From contig OX328105.1 in NCBI GenBank assembly GCA_946811185.2, forward strand, positions 39,854,845 to 39,918,844: a stretch of DNA of 64,000 nt, given 5' to 3'. This document shows, piece after piece, positions 42,571 through 53,379 of this stretch. How positions within the stretch are numbered: position 1 is the stretch's first letter; the number at the start of each line of letters is the position of its first letter. This DNA comes from Hippopus hippopus (Eukaryota > Mollusca > Bivalvia > Cardiida > Cardiidae). The notes under the pieces were generated by a model. The model was not told where the DNA came from. It worked only from the letters and a program-made list of their open reading frames with translations, and did not search any database. The position numbers and the translations under genes are program-made.

Positions 42571-43063
42571 TTTTGAGAAATGAATTACATCAATGTAACA
42601 GTGTGTCTTTCAGCATTTTTTAATACATCTTTACACCTAGCACAATCTTTTAAGCTTTTGATAAGACTGTAGACAAAGATCAGACTGATATCCCGAGCTG
42701 CCCAAGTAGGTACGTCTGATGTTTGATCTACAGTGCTTGATTGAACTGTAGCTCCAGATAAGACATCAGCTGCATGTCCATCTAGTCTTTGCTATTGTCT
42801 GTCTTGCATAAATGAGTTAGAAATGGTATTCATAGGTCTGTATCACACATTGATGTAAGAGAATAAAACGAAAAAGTTAAAAAAGAAGTTGTAGCTTCTA
42901 ACATACGAAAAAAAAAGATTTTGTACTGAGGCAATATTGCATATCTTTATTAATAGAACAGACTGTTACCGATGGGCTTTTTTTGCCTATCTCATAAATA
43001 AACATACATATTTGGAATACCTTTGTGATTACTGTAATTGCTGAGGGACAATAACTGATTTCA
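42571..43063. other. spacer with one D-type hairpin
   Basis: 42663-42740 holds TGTAGACAAAGATCAGACTG and CGTCTGATGTTTGATCTACA around a GC-rich loop. No gene recognised. Confidence 0.5.
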
Positions 43064-43253
43064 CTCTTTACCACAAAATATCAAGTTTTCAATGAACCCA
43101 AGAAAGCAAGCTTTTGGTAACAAGCATTTTCTCCTTCTCCTACAATGTTTCCTACTCTGTTAGAGAGCTCATTCACACCAATCTTGCATTCGTCATCTAC
43201 AGATGTTTTGAATTTGGATGAGTCTAAAACTTTTTGCTTGGGAAATGGATAAA
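43064..43253 (+). mobile_element. MITE-A, S-L copy with left core half deleted
   Basis: AAGCTTTTGGTAACAAGCATTTTCTCC joins the S arm directly to the loop. Confidence 0.8.
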
Positions 43254-43328
43254 GTTATATGACATATATAGATGCCTCCCTTGGAAAATCAATGACACTT
43301 TCACCCCAATAATGCAACACAAGTGGCC

Positions 43329-43506
43329 TTAACCTTTAAAGCCATGAAATGAGTTTCAGTCACTTTTGCAGACAGTGTAGATTAAAATGTGCAGTCTGAT
43401 CTTAGATCTACACTCTTTACAATTTTGATACACATTCTGGCAAAGAAAACCTTAAAATAGCAATGTTTCAGCTGTTTTTCTAAATGAAAACGTTGATTTC
43501 AATTAA
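43329..43506 (+). mobile_element. MITE D2 copy
   Basis: TTAACCTTTAAAGCCATGAA to TTTCAATTAA. The hairpin core is at 43374-43428. Shares its right TTAA with a MITE-A. Confidence 0.75.
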
Positions 43507-43730
43507 CCCTCTGCTACTTAATCCAGTATTTTAAGGACTCTGAGGATTTGAGCCTTTGAAAATAGTTTGGAAAAAGTGGAAAATGCTTGTAGCCAGAATT
43601 ATCTCCTTTTGCTCCATTATTTTCTTCTGTTTCAAACACAAGTCCTTTTATTTGAGCTACAGATATTTTGTCATCTGCAAGTGCTTTCATTTTTGACAAG
43701 TCTAGAATTTTTGTCTGGTAAAGAGTTAAC
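43503..43730 (+). mobile_element. MITE-A, full S-L copy
   Basis: The core is decayed (TAGTTTGGAAAAAGTGG). Ends GTCTGGTAAAGAGTTAA, sharing TTAA with the next copy. Confidence 0.88.
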
Positions 43731-43950
43731 CCTTTACCAGGCGACAAAATTTTAGCCTTGTCCAAATTGAAAGCATTTGCAGACGACAAATGTTACTCAA
43801 AACATAAAATTTGTCTTTCATAGGGTAGAAAACATTGTGGGAAAAGGAGAAAATGGTGGTTACCAGCATTTTCTCCTTTTCCCACAATGTTTGTAAAGGC
43901 CTTCTTTCTCAGGGTTGTTAAAAGTCCGTACTGTGCGGTAAAGGGTTAAG
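43727..43950 (-). mobile_element. MITE-A, full L-S copy
   Basis: TTAACCCTTTACCAGGCGAC to GTGCGGTAAAGGGTTAA. The core mismatch is GAAAATGGTGG. Confidence 0.93.
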
Positions 43951-44387
43951 GAATGTCATAGTTCATGACAGGATGCCACAGAACCTACTGTCTGGCCAAT
44001 GGATCTGTATCCTTAATTGCAGGATTCGGAATTGTTAGTATTATGCTGTTTTGTATTTTTCAGCCCTTGACAAAAAAGACAAAAATTATTCATTGCTGAA
44101 AGTTATGCATGCACATTATTATAATCTTTTGTTTAGAAAGAAACAAAGCAAGTATTCCTATCATAGATTTTATTAGATCTGCTTTTTTGTCTAAATAAAA
44201 ATCTTGCGGATATAATTACCTCATCTAAGTTTTATGGTGGCATTTGATGGATCTGTTATGCAGGATTTTTGAAAAACATTTTTCATTAATATAATACTTT
44301 ATGCAGAACTATGTTGTCGGCTAGAAAGGGTCTAGGTTTTGTTATAACAAAAATGATTGGTTAAATCACTTTTGCTCTGTCAGTGTT
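43951..44387. other. no feature recognised
   Basis: AT-rich spacer without repeats seen elsewhere in the window. Confidence 0.45.
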
Positions 44388-44594
44388 TAACCTTTTACCA
44401 CACAAACTCAATATTTAACAGCCCTAAAGAAGGCTTTTGAAAACTTGGTGGGAAAAGGAGAAAATGCTGGTAGCCAGCATTTACTCCTTTTCCTACAATG
44501 CTTCTACCTTCTCAAAAACAAAATTCAAGTTTTGATTCACATTTATTTTGTTGTCTGCAAATCCTTTAAATTTGTTATTTGGTAAAGAGTTAAA
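44388..44594 (+). mobile_element. MITE-A, S-L copy
   Basis: The L arm lacks about 20 bp before TTATTTGGTAAAGAGTTAA. Confidence 0.88.
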
Positions 44595-44645
44595 CAGACA
44601 ATAAAAATTTAGACTGCACTTGCTTGCAGTCTGCATATTAATCTG

Positions 44646-44845
44646 TAACCCTTTACCTGATGACAGTTGCAGACGACAAAATAAATGTGACTGAAAGACT
44701 GAAATTTGTTTAGGGAAGGGTTAAAAACATTGTGAGAAAAGGAGAAAATGCTGGTCACCAGCATTTTCTCCTTTTCCCATAATGTTTTCAAAAGCATTCT
44801 TTCTCAGGGTTGTTTAAACTCGGAATCGTGTGGTAAAGGGCTAAA
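44646..44845 (-). mobile_element. MITE-A, L-S copy
   Basis: The L arm lacks the outer 25 bp (GATGACAGTTGCAGACGAC). The core loop is CTGGTCACCAG. Confidence 0.88.
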
Positions 44846-44853
44846 GCCTTCTG

Positions 44854-45039
44854 TTAACCCAACAGACATTTTCAGTTTAGAAATAAAACAAAATTATATG
44901 TAATCTCAAGGTTGCCTTTGACTATACTGTTTCAGTGAAGCAGACAGTATAGATCAAAGATCAGACTACACATTTTGTGCAGTCTGACCTTAATCTACAC
45001 TGGCTGCAAAGGCAATAATAGTTTTGAAAGGTGCTTTAA
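44854..45039 (-). mobile_element. MITE D3 copy
   Basis: TTAA at both ends (44854, 45036). Hairpin 44940-45002. The right TTAA is shared with the following MITE-A. Confidence 0.78.
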
Positions 45040-45263
45040 CCCTTTCCCAAACGACAAATTTTAGACTCTTCCAAACTGAAAGTGTTTGCAGACAACAATT
45101 TTAAATTTGATGAAAATGGTAGAAAGTTCTCCTAAAGGGTAGAAAACACTGTGGGAAAAGGAGAAATTGCTCGTTTCGAGCAATTTCTCCTTTTCCCACA
45201 GTGTTTTCAAAAGACTTGTACTGCAGACACGTAAAAACCAGGGCTTGTTTGGGAAAGGGTTAA
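45036..45263 (-). mobile_element. MITE-A, L-S copy covarying in core and TIR
   Basis: The core (45142-45208) has three private matched changes (CACTG/CAGTG, GAAATTGCT/AGCAATTTC, CTCG/CGAG). The TIRs are a perfect 17-bp pair, TTAACCCTTTCCCAAAC and its complement, with CTTTCCC in place of CTTTACC at both ends. Confidence 0.95.
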
Positions 45264-45507
45264 AGGTAAAACATTTACAGAATCCCTTTTTTTTACAGTC
45301 GTGGGTAACGAGAGTTTTTTTGATAAAGGGCTAAGGTTCCAGTATTCACAAACAGTAAAGGGTTCCTACTTGAAACAATGCTAATGATGGAGAATATGAG
45401 ATGGTAACATATTCATGATAATTAAATAAATTATAAGGTCATGAAATCTGTGTTAATTTTTATGGAGCCCTGAAAAATTTGACTGGGGCAACTTAAACTT
45501 TAAACCT

Positions 45508-45736
45508 TTAACCCTTTCATAACAACTGTATTAGACTTTTCTAAATTAAAAGAATTTGCAGACAACAAATTTAATTCTATTCAAATGATGTGATTTTTCT
45601 TTAGAGGGGCAGAAAACTTTGTTGGAATAGTAGAAAATGCTGGTTATGAGCATTTTCTTCTTTTTCCACTATGTTTTTAAAAGGCTTTTTTTCTCAGGGT
45701 TGATTAAACTCTGGATGATGTGGTGAAAAGTTGAAC
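45508..45736 (-). mobile_element. MITE-A, full L-S copy
   Basis: TTAACCCTTTCATAACAACT to GTGGTGAAAAGTTGAA. The core has many one-sided changes. Confidence 0.85.
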
Positions 45737-45951
45737 CTTCACCAAGCAATCTCTGGAGTTGGAATGCTTTTGAAAACATTGTGGGGATAAGGAGAATATG
45801 CTGGTAACTTTCTCCTTTTACCACAATGATTTCTACCCTATTTTAGTCAGATTCGATCATTTGAGTCATTTCAAATATGTCACCTGTGAATTTTATCCTT
45901 TCAGTTTGTACAAGTAAATGAATTTGTTGTTTGATAAAGTGTTGGAGCTTT
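45733..45951 (+). mobile_element. MITE-A, S-L copy, start of a duplicated segment
   Basis: The core's right half is partly deleted (GTAACTTTCTCCTTTTACC). Most of the L arm is duplicated downstream. Confidence 0.78.
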
Positions 45952-46210
45952 GAATAAATTAATTTTCAATTAAGAAAAGGAGTCCAAATACTGCTGCATC
46001 AGGGTTTTTTGATTTTACCACAATGATTTCTACTCTATTTTAGTCAGATTCCATCATTTGAGTCATTTCAAATTTGTCATCTGTTAATTTTATCTTTTCA
46101 GTTTGTACAAGTATATGATTTTGTTGTTTGATAAAGTGTTGGAGCTTTGAATAAATTGATTTTCAATTAAGAAAAGGAGTCCAAATACTGCTGCATCAGG
46201 GTTTTTTGAT
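45817..46210 (+). repeat. 197-bp tandem duplication (two units)
   Basis: Units 45817-46013 and 46014-46210 start TTTTACCACAATGATTTCTA and end CATCAGGGTTTTTTGAT. About ten differences between them indicate an older event. Confidence 0.88.
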
Positions 46211-46224
46211 AAAATGTAAAGGGC

Positions 46225-46460
46225 AGCGTAGATATCAGATCAGACGTCACATTGTGCAGTCTAATCATTACATTGTCTTCCAAAGCAACTAATGCCAGTT
46301 CCAGTGCTTTAAAAGAGTTAAATGAATTAGGTGGACATGGATAAGCATGCAGTCTGATCTTATTTCTACAAGATTTAATATTGTGATTGAAAAGATCCTG
46401 TTTTCTTGGTCTAAGCAGTCTGATCATTATTTACTCTGGGCACACAGGCAACTATAATTG
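46225..46460. mobile_element. D-family fragments
   Basis: AGATCAGACGTCACATTGTG then CAGTCTAATCATTACATTG. Another CAGTCTGATCTTATTTCTAC at 46350. TIRs not clear. Confidence 0.5.
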
Positions 46461-47100
46461 TGAAAGGCACTCTCAGGGCTAAGAATCAATTTTTAGAGAC
46501 AACAACTTCTGTTTGTCTCCCTTTTCTGTTCTTTAGACTGTTTTGGTTGTTGTCCCGAACTTGTCCTCACACAGTCTAAGAAGAAAAATGGGTGAACTCA
46601 ACTGTTGAAGACAAGACAAAATAAAGGGGGATAATGATCAATAGATAGCAATGGTATTTTGTTATTCAAAATGTAAATATTGATGTTTCTAAACCCATAA
46701 CCATGTACATTACTTTTAAGACATTTTCTTAAAAGAAAATTATATAGAACAATCTAAATTTTGAAAGAAAGAAACGAATGTTTTTATAGGCATGTTTTTA
46801 TAGGCACCATCTTTCTGATGGGAGGTATCATGTGATTGCCTCAGCATCAGCTCACAGTGCACCAACCTTTTAAACTTTTCTTCTCTTTTCCACTTAAAGC
46901 TCCAGTCTCATTGGTATGAAACTTCGCAGGAGTCGTCAGTATGACATCAAGTAAAGCCTAGTGTCAGTACGTGTCTGCTGTAAATACTTGCAAGGTCATG
47001 GCCCTCATCATAAAAAATGTTATCTTTGATTTGACTGGTCTTCTTCTCAAAACTTTATTCATACAATTTTCTTCCTAAATTGTCTCTATCAGGGGGCATA
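46461..47100. other. no gene recognised
   Basis: Includes a scrap of pearl-type wording (TGGTATGAAACTTCGCAGGA, 46911-46930). No exon-like ORF. Confidence 0.45.
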
Positions 47101-47200
47101 AAAACTTAAATCCATGTTAAAACATTGTGACAAAATAAGAAATTGCTTGTTATAAGCAATTTCTTCTTTTTGCAAAAGTTTTTTCAAAGTGGTCTGCTGC
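47100..47200. mobile_element. MITE-A core remnant with an altered, paired inner stem
   Basis: GAAATTGCTTGTTATAAGCAATTTC pairs well at the centre while the outer stem is decayed. S-type flanks only. Confidence 0.65.
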
Positions 47201-47394
47201 AAGAGGGAGAAAAAAAGTCTGCAGGTTGGAGGCAATAATGATGTCTGCTAGAAATGAGGACAGCAGAGTGTTGTGTCTGGGAGAAAAGACATGCAGACAC
47301 ATGCACTTGCATAACCCACTGTCAATGGTTGATGGTTTTTTGCCCCCATGTGCTAGATTAGATTGCATTTCTGATAGGAAGAACACCAGCCTGT

Positions 47395-47597
47395 TAACTC
47401 TTTACCAACCGAAATTTTAGTCTGGTCCAAATTGCAAGCAGTTACAGAAGACAAACTAAATGCTGCACAAATTACAAAATTTTATTTGAAATGGTAGAAA
47501 GCATTGCAGGAAAAGGAGAAAATGCTGGTTACCCACAGTTTCAAAGCCTTCTCCCTCAGGGTTGTTAAAGCTTGGGATTGTATGGGAAAGGGTCGAA
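47395..47597 (-). mobile_element. MITE-A, L-S copy with right core half deleted
   Basis: GGAGAAAATGCTGGTTACCC jumps to ACAGTTTCAAAGCC. Confidence 0.83.
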
Positions 47598-47679
47598 AAA
47601 CCTTTGTCTCCATTGTAGACATGAGACATAATGCTTTTTGAAACATTGAGAAAAATGAAGAAACTACTAGGCATGAGCT

Positions 47680-47870
47680 GGGTCCTTATTCACCAACCCT
47701 TCTTAAGAACATTCTTAGCCTAATTATAGAGAAAGTAAGAAAGTAACACAACTTCTGATTGGCTAAACCATTTGGTTAAGCCAATGAGAAGTTGTATTAC
47801 TTTCAAATATAGAAAATTCTTGGGAAGAAGACTAAGAATGTTCTCAAGAATGGTTGGTGAGTAAGGGCCC
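47680..47870. mobile_element. 191-bp foldback MITE
   Basis: The ends GGTCCTTATTCACCAACC and GGTTGGTGAGTAAGGGCC are followed by TTCTTAAGAACATTCTTAG / CTAAGAATGTTCTCAAGAA. The centre ATTGGCTAAACCA/TGGTTAAGCCAAT is also paired, so the whole element folds. No TTAA ends. Confidence 0.83.
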
Positions 47871-48015
47871 TGGATTGTGTGTATGCATTTGTGACAATAT
47901 TTTTATTTGGTCAGTTTTACAAACAATATGCCCATTTTTTTTTTTTAAAAACACTGTTTTGTAGTGTCTTTAAATTTAAAAGGTTTAAAAACAGTTCATT
48001 TGAAGAAAATGGTTG

Positions 48016-48238
48016 ACTCTTAACTGTTTACCACACGATCCCGAGTTTTAACAACCCTGAGGAAAAAAGTCTTTTGAAAACCTTGTTGGAGAAGGAGAAA
48101 ATGCTGGTAACAAGCATTTTCTCCTTTTCCTACAATGTTTTCTTTATACAATTACCATCATTTTAGCTACATTAAATTTGTCTGCAAGTGCTTTCAAACT
48201 GGACCAGTCGAGAATTTTATTATAAGGTAAAGAGTTAA
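48016..48238 (+). mobile_element. MITE-A, full S-L copy
   Basis: The core is CCTTGTTGGAGAAGG against CCTTTTCCTACAATG. Right TTAA shared with the following copy. Confidence 0.88.
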
Positions 48239-48457
48239 CTACACAACAAAATTTTAGATTTATCCAAATTGAAAGCATTTTGCAGATGACAAATTAAATC
48301 TGGATGGAATGATTGGATTTTATCTGAAAAGGACCAAAAACATTGCAGGAAAAAGAAAAATGCAGGTTTACCAGCATTTTCTTCTTTTCCCACAATGTCT
48401 TCAGAACCTTGTTCCTCAGGGTTGTTTAAATTCAGCATTGTTTTGTTAAGAGTTAAA
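48235..48457 (-). mobile_element. MITE-A, L-S copy
   Basis: The left TIR is missing CCTTT (TTAACTACACAACAAAATT). Ends TTTTGTTAAGAGTTAA. Confidence 0.86.
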
Positions 48458-48648
48458 ATCTTTATAGCCATGTGCTGCCTGTTCCTGGGAACTTCATTCC
48501 AGCCTTTCCATTTGCACTGGACCTTGAAGAAAGCCAGATAGATTGGTGTATGGGTGAAAGAGTAAACCAGAGAGTATGCAATCAACATTTACAGTGCAAT
48601 TTCAATGTTTTGTATTTTATAATTGCCTTAATTTAATACATCTTCTTT

Positions 48649-48870
48649 AACTCTTTCCCACAAGAAAAAAAGCAGACTTGTCCAAATTGAAAGCATTTCC
48701 AGACAACAATTTAAATATGACTTAAATGATTCAACTTGTCTGTACTAGGCTAGAAAACATTGTTGGAAAAGGATAAAATGCTGGTTACCAGCATTTTCTC
48801 CTTTTCCTACCATGTTTTCAAAAGGCTTCTTTCTTTTGTTAAAACTCGGGATTATGTTTGAAGGGTTAAA
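48649..48870 (-). mobile_element. MITE-A, L-S copy
   Basis: TTAACTCTTTCCCACAAG to TATGTTTGAAGGGTTAA. Confidence 0.87.
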
Positions 48871-49034
48871 TGTATGTGGTGCTGCATCTTCAAGTAATTG
48901 TGGATAATTACTTTCACTCAAGTAATATTTAAAGTGGAGCTGTTGGTGTTTTGTCTTTGTACAGCCTGTTAAACCCATTTTTCCCAAGATGCAACAAGCT
49001 TTTAATGCCTCCTTTCATCTTGGCAGAATTGTAC

Positions 49035-49398
49035 TTTAAAGATACATCTCTACTCGTTTTTCAGGCAGTTTTCAGCCATTTTTTAACCCATTTCTTCCTT
49101 ATTTTATGAAAGTATAGTCAGTCTTGTATCTTCATGCCAAATGTTGCCCCTGATGGCTGCAACATTGCATAGATTACAATGGATAAAAACTGCATATCAT
49201 GTTTTTGAGGCTTTCCGAGCAATCGCTGTTGTTGTTTCCAGTTTTAAATGAGGACAAATCCCTTGTGTTTTTCAATCCCTTACACCATATATATTGGTAA
49301 TTTATGTGTTTAGACAGCAGAGCGATTTTACGCACTTTCAAGTCTTAGGGTTTTTTTTTTCTCTCCAGCCTGTAATGATGTATCTTTAAAGATGCATG
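49035..49398 (+). mobile_element. MITE family M, full copy
   Basis: Ends TTTAAAGATACATCTC and GATGTATCTTTAAAG are inverted repeats. The body carries TTCATGCCAAATGTTGCCCC, shared with 26076-26716 and 29210-29612. Confidence 0.8.
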
Positions 49399-49399
49399 A

Positions 49400-49545
49400 A
49401 ACCAGATTTTCTTTCCAAGGAATAATGATAGTCATCATGACAGAATTCATTTTTCCCTAATTGCTGTTCTTTGTTTTGTCAACGGTTCTGTGGGAAGGTA
49501 GCTAGTGGCTTGCGAAGAAAATAATGAGAAGTATTGACCTTTACC
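49400..49545 (+). mobile_element. SINE body fragment
   Basis: TTTCTTTCCAAGGAATAATGATAGTC through TCTGTGGGAAGGTAGCTAGTGG; head and 3' end missing. Confidence 0.65.
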
Positions 49546-49655
49546 AGACAATCTTGTTTATCAAGGACCCTGAGGAAGAAGTCCTTTGAAAACATTGTGG
49601 GGAAAACGAGAAAATGTTGGTAAGCAGCATTTTCTGCTTTTCCCACAATCAGGGA
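49543..49655 (+). mobile_element. MITE-A, S arm and core, L arm lost
   Basis: Stops at CCCACAATCAGGG. The downstream sequence (49650-49990) is unique spacer. Confidence 0.78.
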
Positions 49656-49993
49656 TTGCAAATTCCACTCATAATCCTCATCATGATGAGTAAATGTGAG
49701 GTCCGGACCAGTAGCTTTGTGCCGTTCCTGTCGGATGAGTGAAAAATAATGAGACATTACAATTGAGAAATCGCAGCAGAGGCAAATTCGAGAATCATTG
49801 AAATCGAATATTACCGTCGATTAAAGGATGACAGAAAAATTTGTACATGTAATCAGCTGTTATGCATTGACGCTGTACAGATAGACACCAACAGGAGTCA
49901 GACGCATTCTGAGTTTTGTATAAATCTGGGAAGTTTTTGTCACGGAACTCAATTTATGCCTAAACACACAACTAAAATAAAAGAACATAATGC

Positions 49994-50467
49994 AGTGTCT
50001 ATTCTAGAAACTGGAAATAGGGGGGATTTTCCCACCTCCATCTAAAAAGTAGGGGGGATTTTCAATAAAGAGCAGGACAATTTTCGAAAAGGTTGAAAAC
50101 ACATAGCTCATATAACAGACATTTATTCCAGTCCAAGACTATACAGCAGACTTGCTGACCTGTTTACATGTATGTCAAAAGACAGTTTCTGGAGTATCCT
50201 ACTCTAGAATTAAATTAATTTTTTAAAAATAGATAAAAGACAGTTACAAAACTCATTCTGATAAAATTCATAGCAATAAGATTAGTCTAAAACTAGGGAA
50301 AGTGGGCTGTTTTTGACCGGTCATTTTGAAAGTGGGCAGTTTTGACCCACTTCCTGTCAAGGGAGGTTACTCTAATGGACATAATATGTTGCAAAACAGC
50401 TTCTGCAATGATGCAGTTTTCTTGAAAATACCCACAATCCTGCAGTCGCGCACCTTAGAATAGACAT
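49994..50467. mobile_element. TIR element J, copy 2
   Basis: Ends GTGTCTATTCTAGAA and TTAGAATAGACAT. The internal GGGGGGATTTTCCCACCTCC and ATAGCTCATATAACAGACAT match 41556-42235, but there is no minisatellite. Confidence 0.75.
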
Positions 50468-50637
50468 TGCTAATTAATTTGCTTCAAATGCAAGATGGTA
50501 GTATTCAATAAAAAAGTTATGTGTTTTTCATACATTAAGTAAAGTCTAATAACTTTTCGGCACCAAAAATCTGTCTTTTAGTTGCTACGTGTACCTTTTA
50601 TTGGGGTTTAGTCATGTCCATGTTGTCTGCATTTGCT

Positions 50638-50852
50638 TAACCCTTCACCACACAATGCCAAATTTTGACAACCCTAAGGAGAAAAAATGTTTTGAAAACA
50701 TTGTGGGAAAATGAGAAAATGCTGGTAACCATTTTCCATTATTTGAGCCACATTCAAACTGCCACACAAGAAAAATTTGACTGGTCTAACTTAAGAGCAT
50801 GCTCTTAAGTTAGACCAGTCAAATTTTTCTTGTGATGCAAAGGGTTAAAAGA
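50638..50852 (+). mobile_element. MITE-A copy with core lost and a new palindrome in the L arm
   Basis: TTAACCCTTCACCACAC at the left. The core ends at GCTGGTAACC with no right partner. The outer L arm (GTTAGACCAGTCAAATTTTT) is preceded by its own perfect inverted copy. Ends CAAAGGGTTAA. Confidence 0.9.
50765..50834. repeat. perfect 70-bp palindrome, no spacer
   Basis: Two 35-nt arms meet at AAGAGCATGCTCTT with no mismatch from CACAAG to CTTGTG. The right arm is normal MITE-A L-arm order; the left arm is the extra inverted copy. Confidence 0.97.
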
Positions 50853-51092
50853 ATGTTGGACATTGGAAGGTTTTTTTTTTTTGGAGAAAATGTATTCCAG
50901 AACTTTGAGAGTTTTTATAATGTGTGGTTTCCCAAATCTCCTTTATTCTTCTGTTGAAATGAAGTCATTATAACTTGTGAAAAAAAACTTTCACTTGTTT
51001 TTTTTCTCTGTACAATGAGTGAACCCATATGAAGGAAGAGTAAGTTTTTCAATTCACTTGCCCTACAGGACAAGCTGGTCTTTAATAAGTTT

Positions 51093-51226
51093 TCAAGCCT
51101 TACACAATGTTTTCATCCCTTCCAATGATAAAACCATCACTTAGGCAATATTTGTTTTGTCGTCTGCAACAGCTTTGACTTTTGATGAGGCTAAATTTAT
51201 TTTTAATATTTTGTAAAGAGTTAGGT
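51093..51226 (+). mobile_element. MITE-A, right core edge and L arm
   Basis: ACACAATGTTTTCATCCCTT onward, ending TTTTGTAAAGAGTTAG. Confidence 0.72.
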
Positions 51227-51959
51227 TATTAACCTTTTCATACAGCACAATCAGACAATTTGCTAGATTGTAAAGCTCTGATTGAAGGTGCTGTAATAAG
51301 AATTAGAATGCCTTTAGTCAACTGTTTTATTTCAGAATAGAACTGCCTTACTTACTAACTTGGTACTCTGAGCTTACCAAAGAATTTAAGGATTTGGAAA
51401 CGCTGACTTACTCTGAATAGTACATATTGGCCAGTCTGTCTGCCGCTAACATCAGTAAATTGGTCTTTCTTTTTGTAGTCATACAACAAGCTTATCATAT
51501 ATAAAAATAAATCTTATCTCTACAGGATTGCAAGTTGGACTACTTTGACATTTTGAAGGATTAGCACTTTCATGCTTGTGTACTCTTTAGACTATTTTTC
51601 AACAGGTAAATGTCAACTGTCAAGTTCTTCCTAATTTGTATTTTGACTGTTTGGCATTTGAGATTCAAAAGATATAAATCATCAGTAATGCACCGTCCTA
51701 ATTGTAGAAAAATTATTTGTCTTAATCATTTCAATTTATAGTTTGAAAATGCAAATTGTTTTCTTGTGCTAGTTTTAGACTGCTTTACAATGTAAAAGGA
51801 TCAACAATTTATCACAACAGGTCACCAGTTAGAAATTACCGTTTTAGATGTTATCTTGATAAAATAGTGATCGGACCAATTTAGGATTTAAGTGACCACA
51901 AAAGACAGATTGTCTGCTAGTTCTGTAGACTGGCCAATACCTGTATTAAAATGCTTCTT
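51227..51959. other. no gene recognised
   Basis: AT-rich unique spacer; stops frequent in all frames. Confidence 0.45.
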
Positions 51960-52240
51960 CTAAACTTTTCTCAGCTAGACAACAAAATATTTAGACTTAT
52001 CCATTTAACTACATGTTTAAGCATGAACATGTACTTGGATGTGGTTCAAGTGATATTTGTCTTTGAATGGTTCGAAAAATGTTCTTTGAAATGAGAAAAT
52101 GCTGCTTACTAGCAATTACTTCTTTTGGTAAATGTTTTTTATCTTTTCAGAGATGTATGCTATCATTTGAGACACATTTAATATGTTGTCTGCAAACCCA
52201 AAATACACTTGAATCGAAAATATTGTTGCCTTGGTAAACT
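51960..52240. mobile_element. MITE-A, symmetric L-L derivative
   Basis: 281 bp with an L-type arm on each side: left ACAAAATATTTAGACTTATCC...GTTCAAGTGATATTTGTC, right ATCATTTGAGACACATTTAAT...GTCTGCAAA. The length fits two L arms plus a core. Confidence 0.75.
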
Positions 52241-52451
52241 ACCAGAGTCTGTAGCATAGTCACTGGTCACTGGTCAGCTGGTCTCAGGGTAATTTGTTCT
52301 TGTGAAATGTAGGTCCAAAATAGTCTTCGGAGATAGCCATGAGATTTACAGAATTTACTTCCATTGGATTAATAGAAGTTGCGCCCATTCAAAGGATTTA
52401 CTCAACATACTACAAATTATTTGAAAGAGTCTCATTGTATTTACAGGTAAT

Positions 52452-52657
52452 TTAACCCTTAGGCTGCAAAACGTGATTCACTGACTTTTTGGCGGACAGT
52501 GTAGATCAAGATCAGACTGCATGTGCAGTCTGATCTTTGATCTACATTGTCCGATAAGGACATAATTATTGTCCCCAAAAAAGTACCTTTGAAATGGCAA
52601 ATTTTGGGTTTTTTTCTATCGGCTTAAGAAATTCATTTCACTTATTTAGCAGGTTAA
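52452..52657 (+). mobile_element. MITE D2, full copy
   Basis: TTAACCCTTAGGCTGC and GCAGGTTAA ends. The hairpin 52490-52556 pairs CGGACAGTGTAGATCAAGAT with the far side and has almost no loop (GCATGTGC). Confidence 0.85.
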
Positions 52658-53259
52658 GATTTGTTGCAATACTGGGAAGTTGATGTCATACATCTAAATG
52701 ACAATACTCATAATAAAGACATCATACCACAGTTATTTTCCCTACTAAATATCCGCAATTTTATCATAGTGATAAGGTCAAAATGTCACTCAATTTATCA
52801 GGTCTCAATGGTTAGTACTAGACAAATGATGTCTGGTTAGGTCCCCATCAGTAATAACAATTTATTTGTATATGGATTATGTTTGACAAACTATGTGTGT
52901 GTATTAATTATGCTTGCATTATAGATCTAGATAATGCCTTGTAAGTAAAACTGTTTGAAATTTGTCAGTGCTAAAGTTAGCACTAGATACTTTCTTTGGG
53001 CAGAGTGTCTACACTGTCCATTTTTTTTAAAGGGAAAGGGGGGTGGGGGTGTGGGGCAGGGTGTCAGGGGGGTATTAGGTAAAACTTGTGACCAGATGCA
53101 AATTTGCAGCAGACATCTTAAAACATACATGTGGAATATAGGATTAAAGATTTAATATGTGATTGCAGTGAGAGATTATTGTTGGAAAAAGAGCAACAGT
53201 TTTCTACTACCAAGAAATTCATTTATCTGACTGTGGCTAACACTTGGTCCAACTGTACA
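52658..53259. other. no gene recognised; G-rich tract
   Basis: A G/T-rich run at 53036-53073. The flanking short ORFs on both strands have no domains. Confidence 0.45.
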
Positions 53260-53365
53260 GTAGCAGACTGTCATCATCAAAATAATTGCCACACTTTTAA
53301 AGGGTATGATTTAAATTTAAATACATTTTAACACCTGCAATGTTTATTTTTGGCTGCTGCTGGAC
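53260..53365. repeat. dispersed repeat K, partial
   Basis: TTTAAAGGGTATGATTTAAAT through TTTTTGGCTGCTGCTGG. Confidence 0.6.
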
Positions 53366-53379
53366 AGACAAGGGGGGAA

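Noticed and set aside
50765..50834. Transcription terminator or bacterial-style hairpin
   Set aside because: Eukaryotic context, no adjacent gene, and the arms are plainly MITE-A sequence.
52927..53155. Overlapping ORFs around a proline-rich stretch
   Set aside because: The Pro/Gly runs come from a G-rich simple tract, and both strands are open only by composition.
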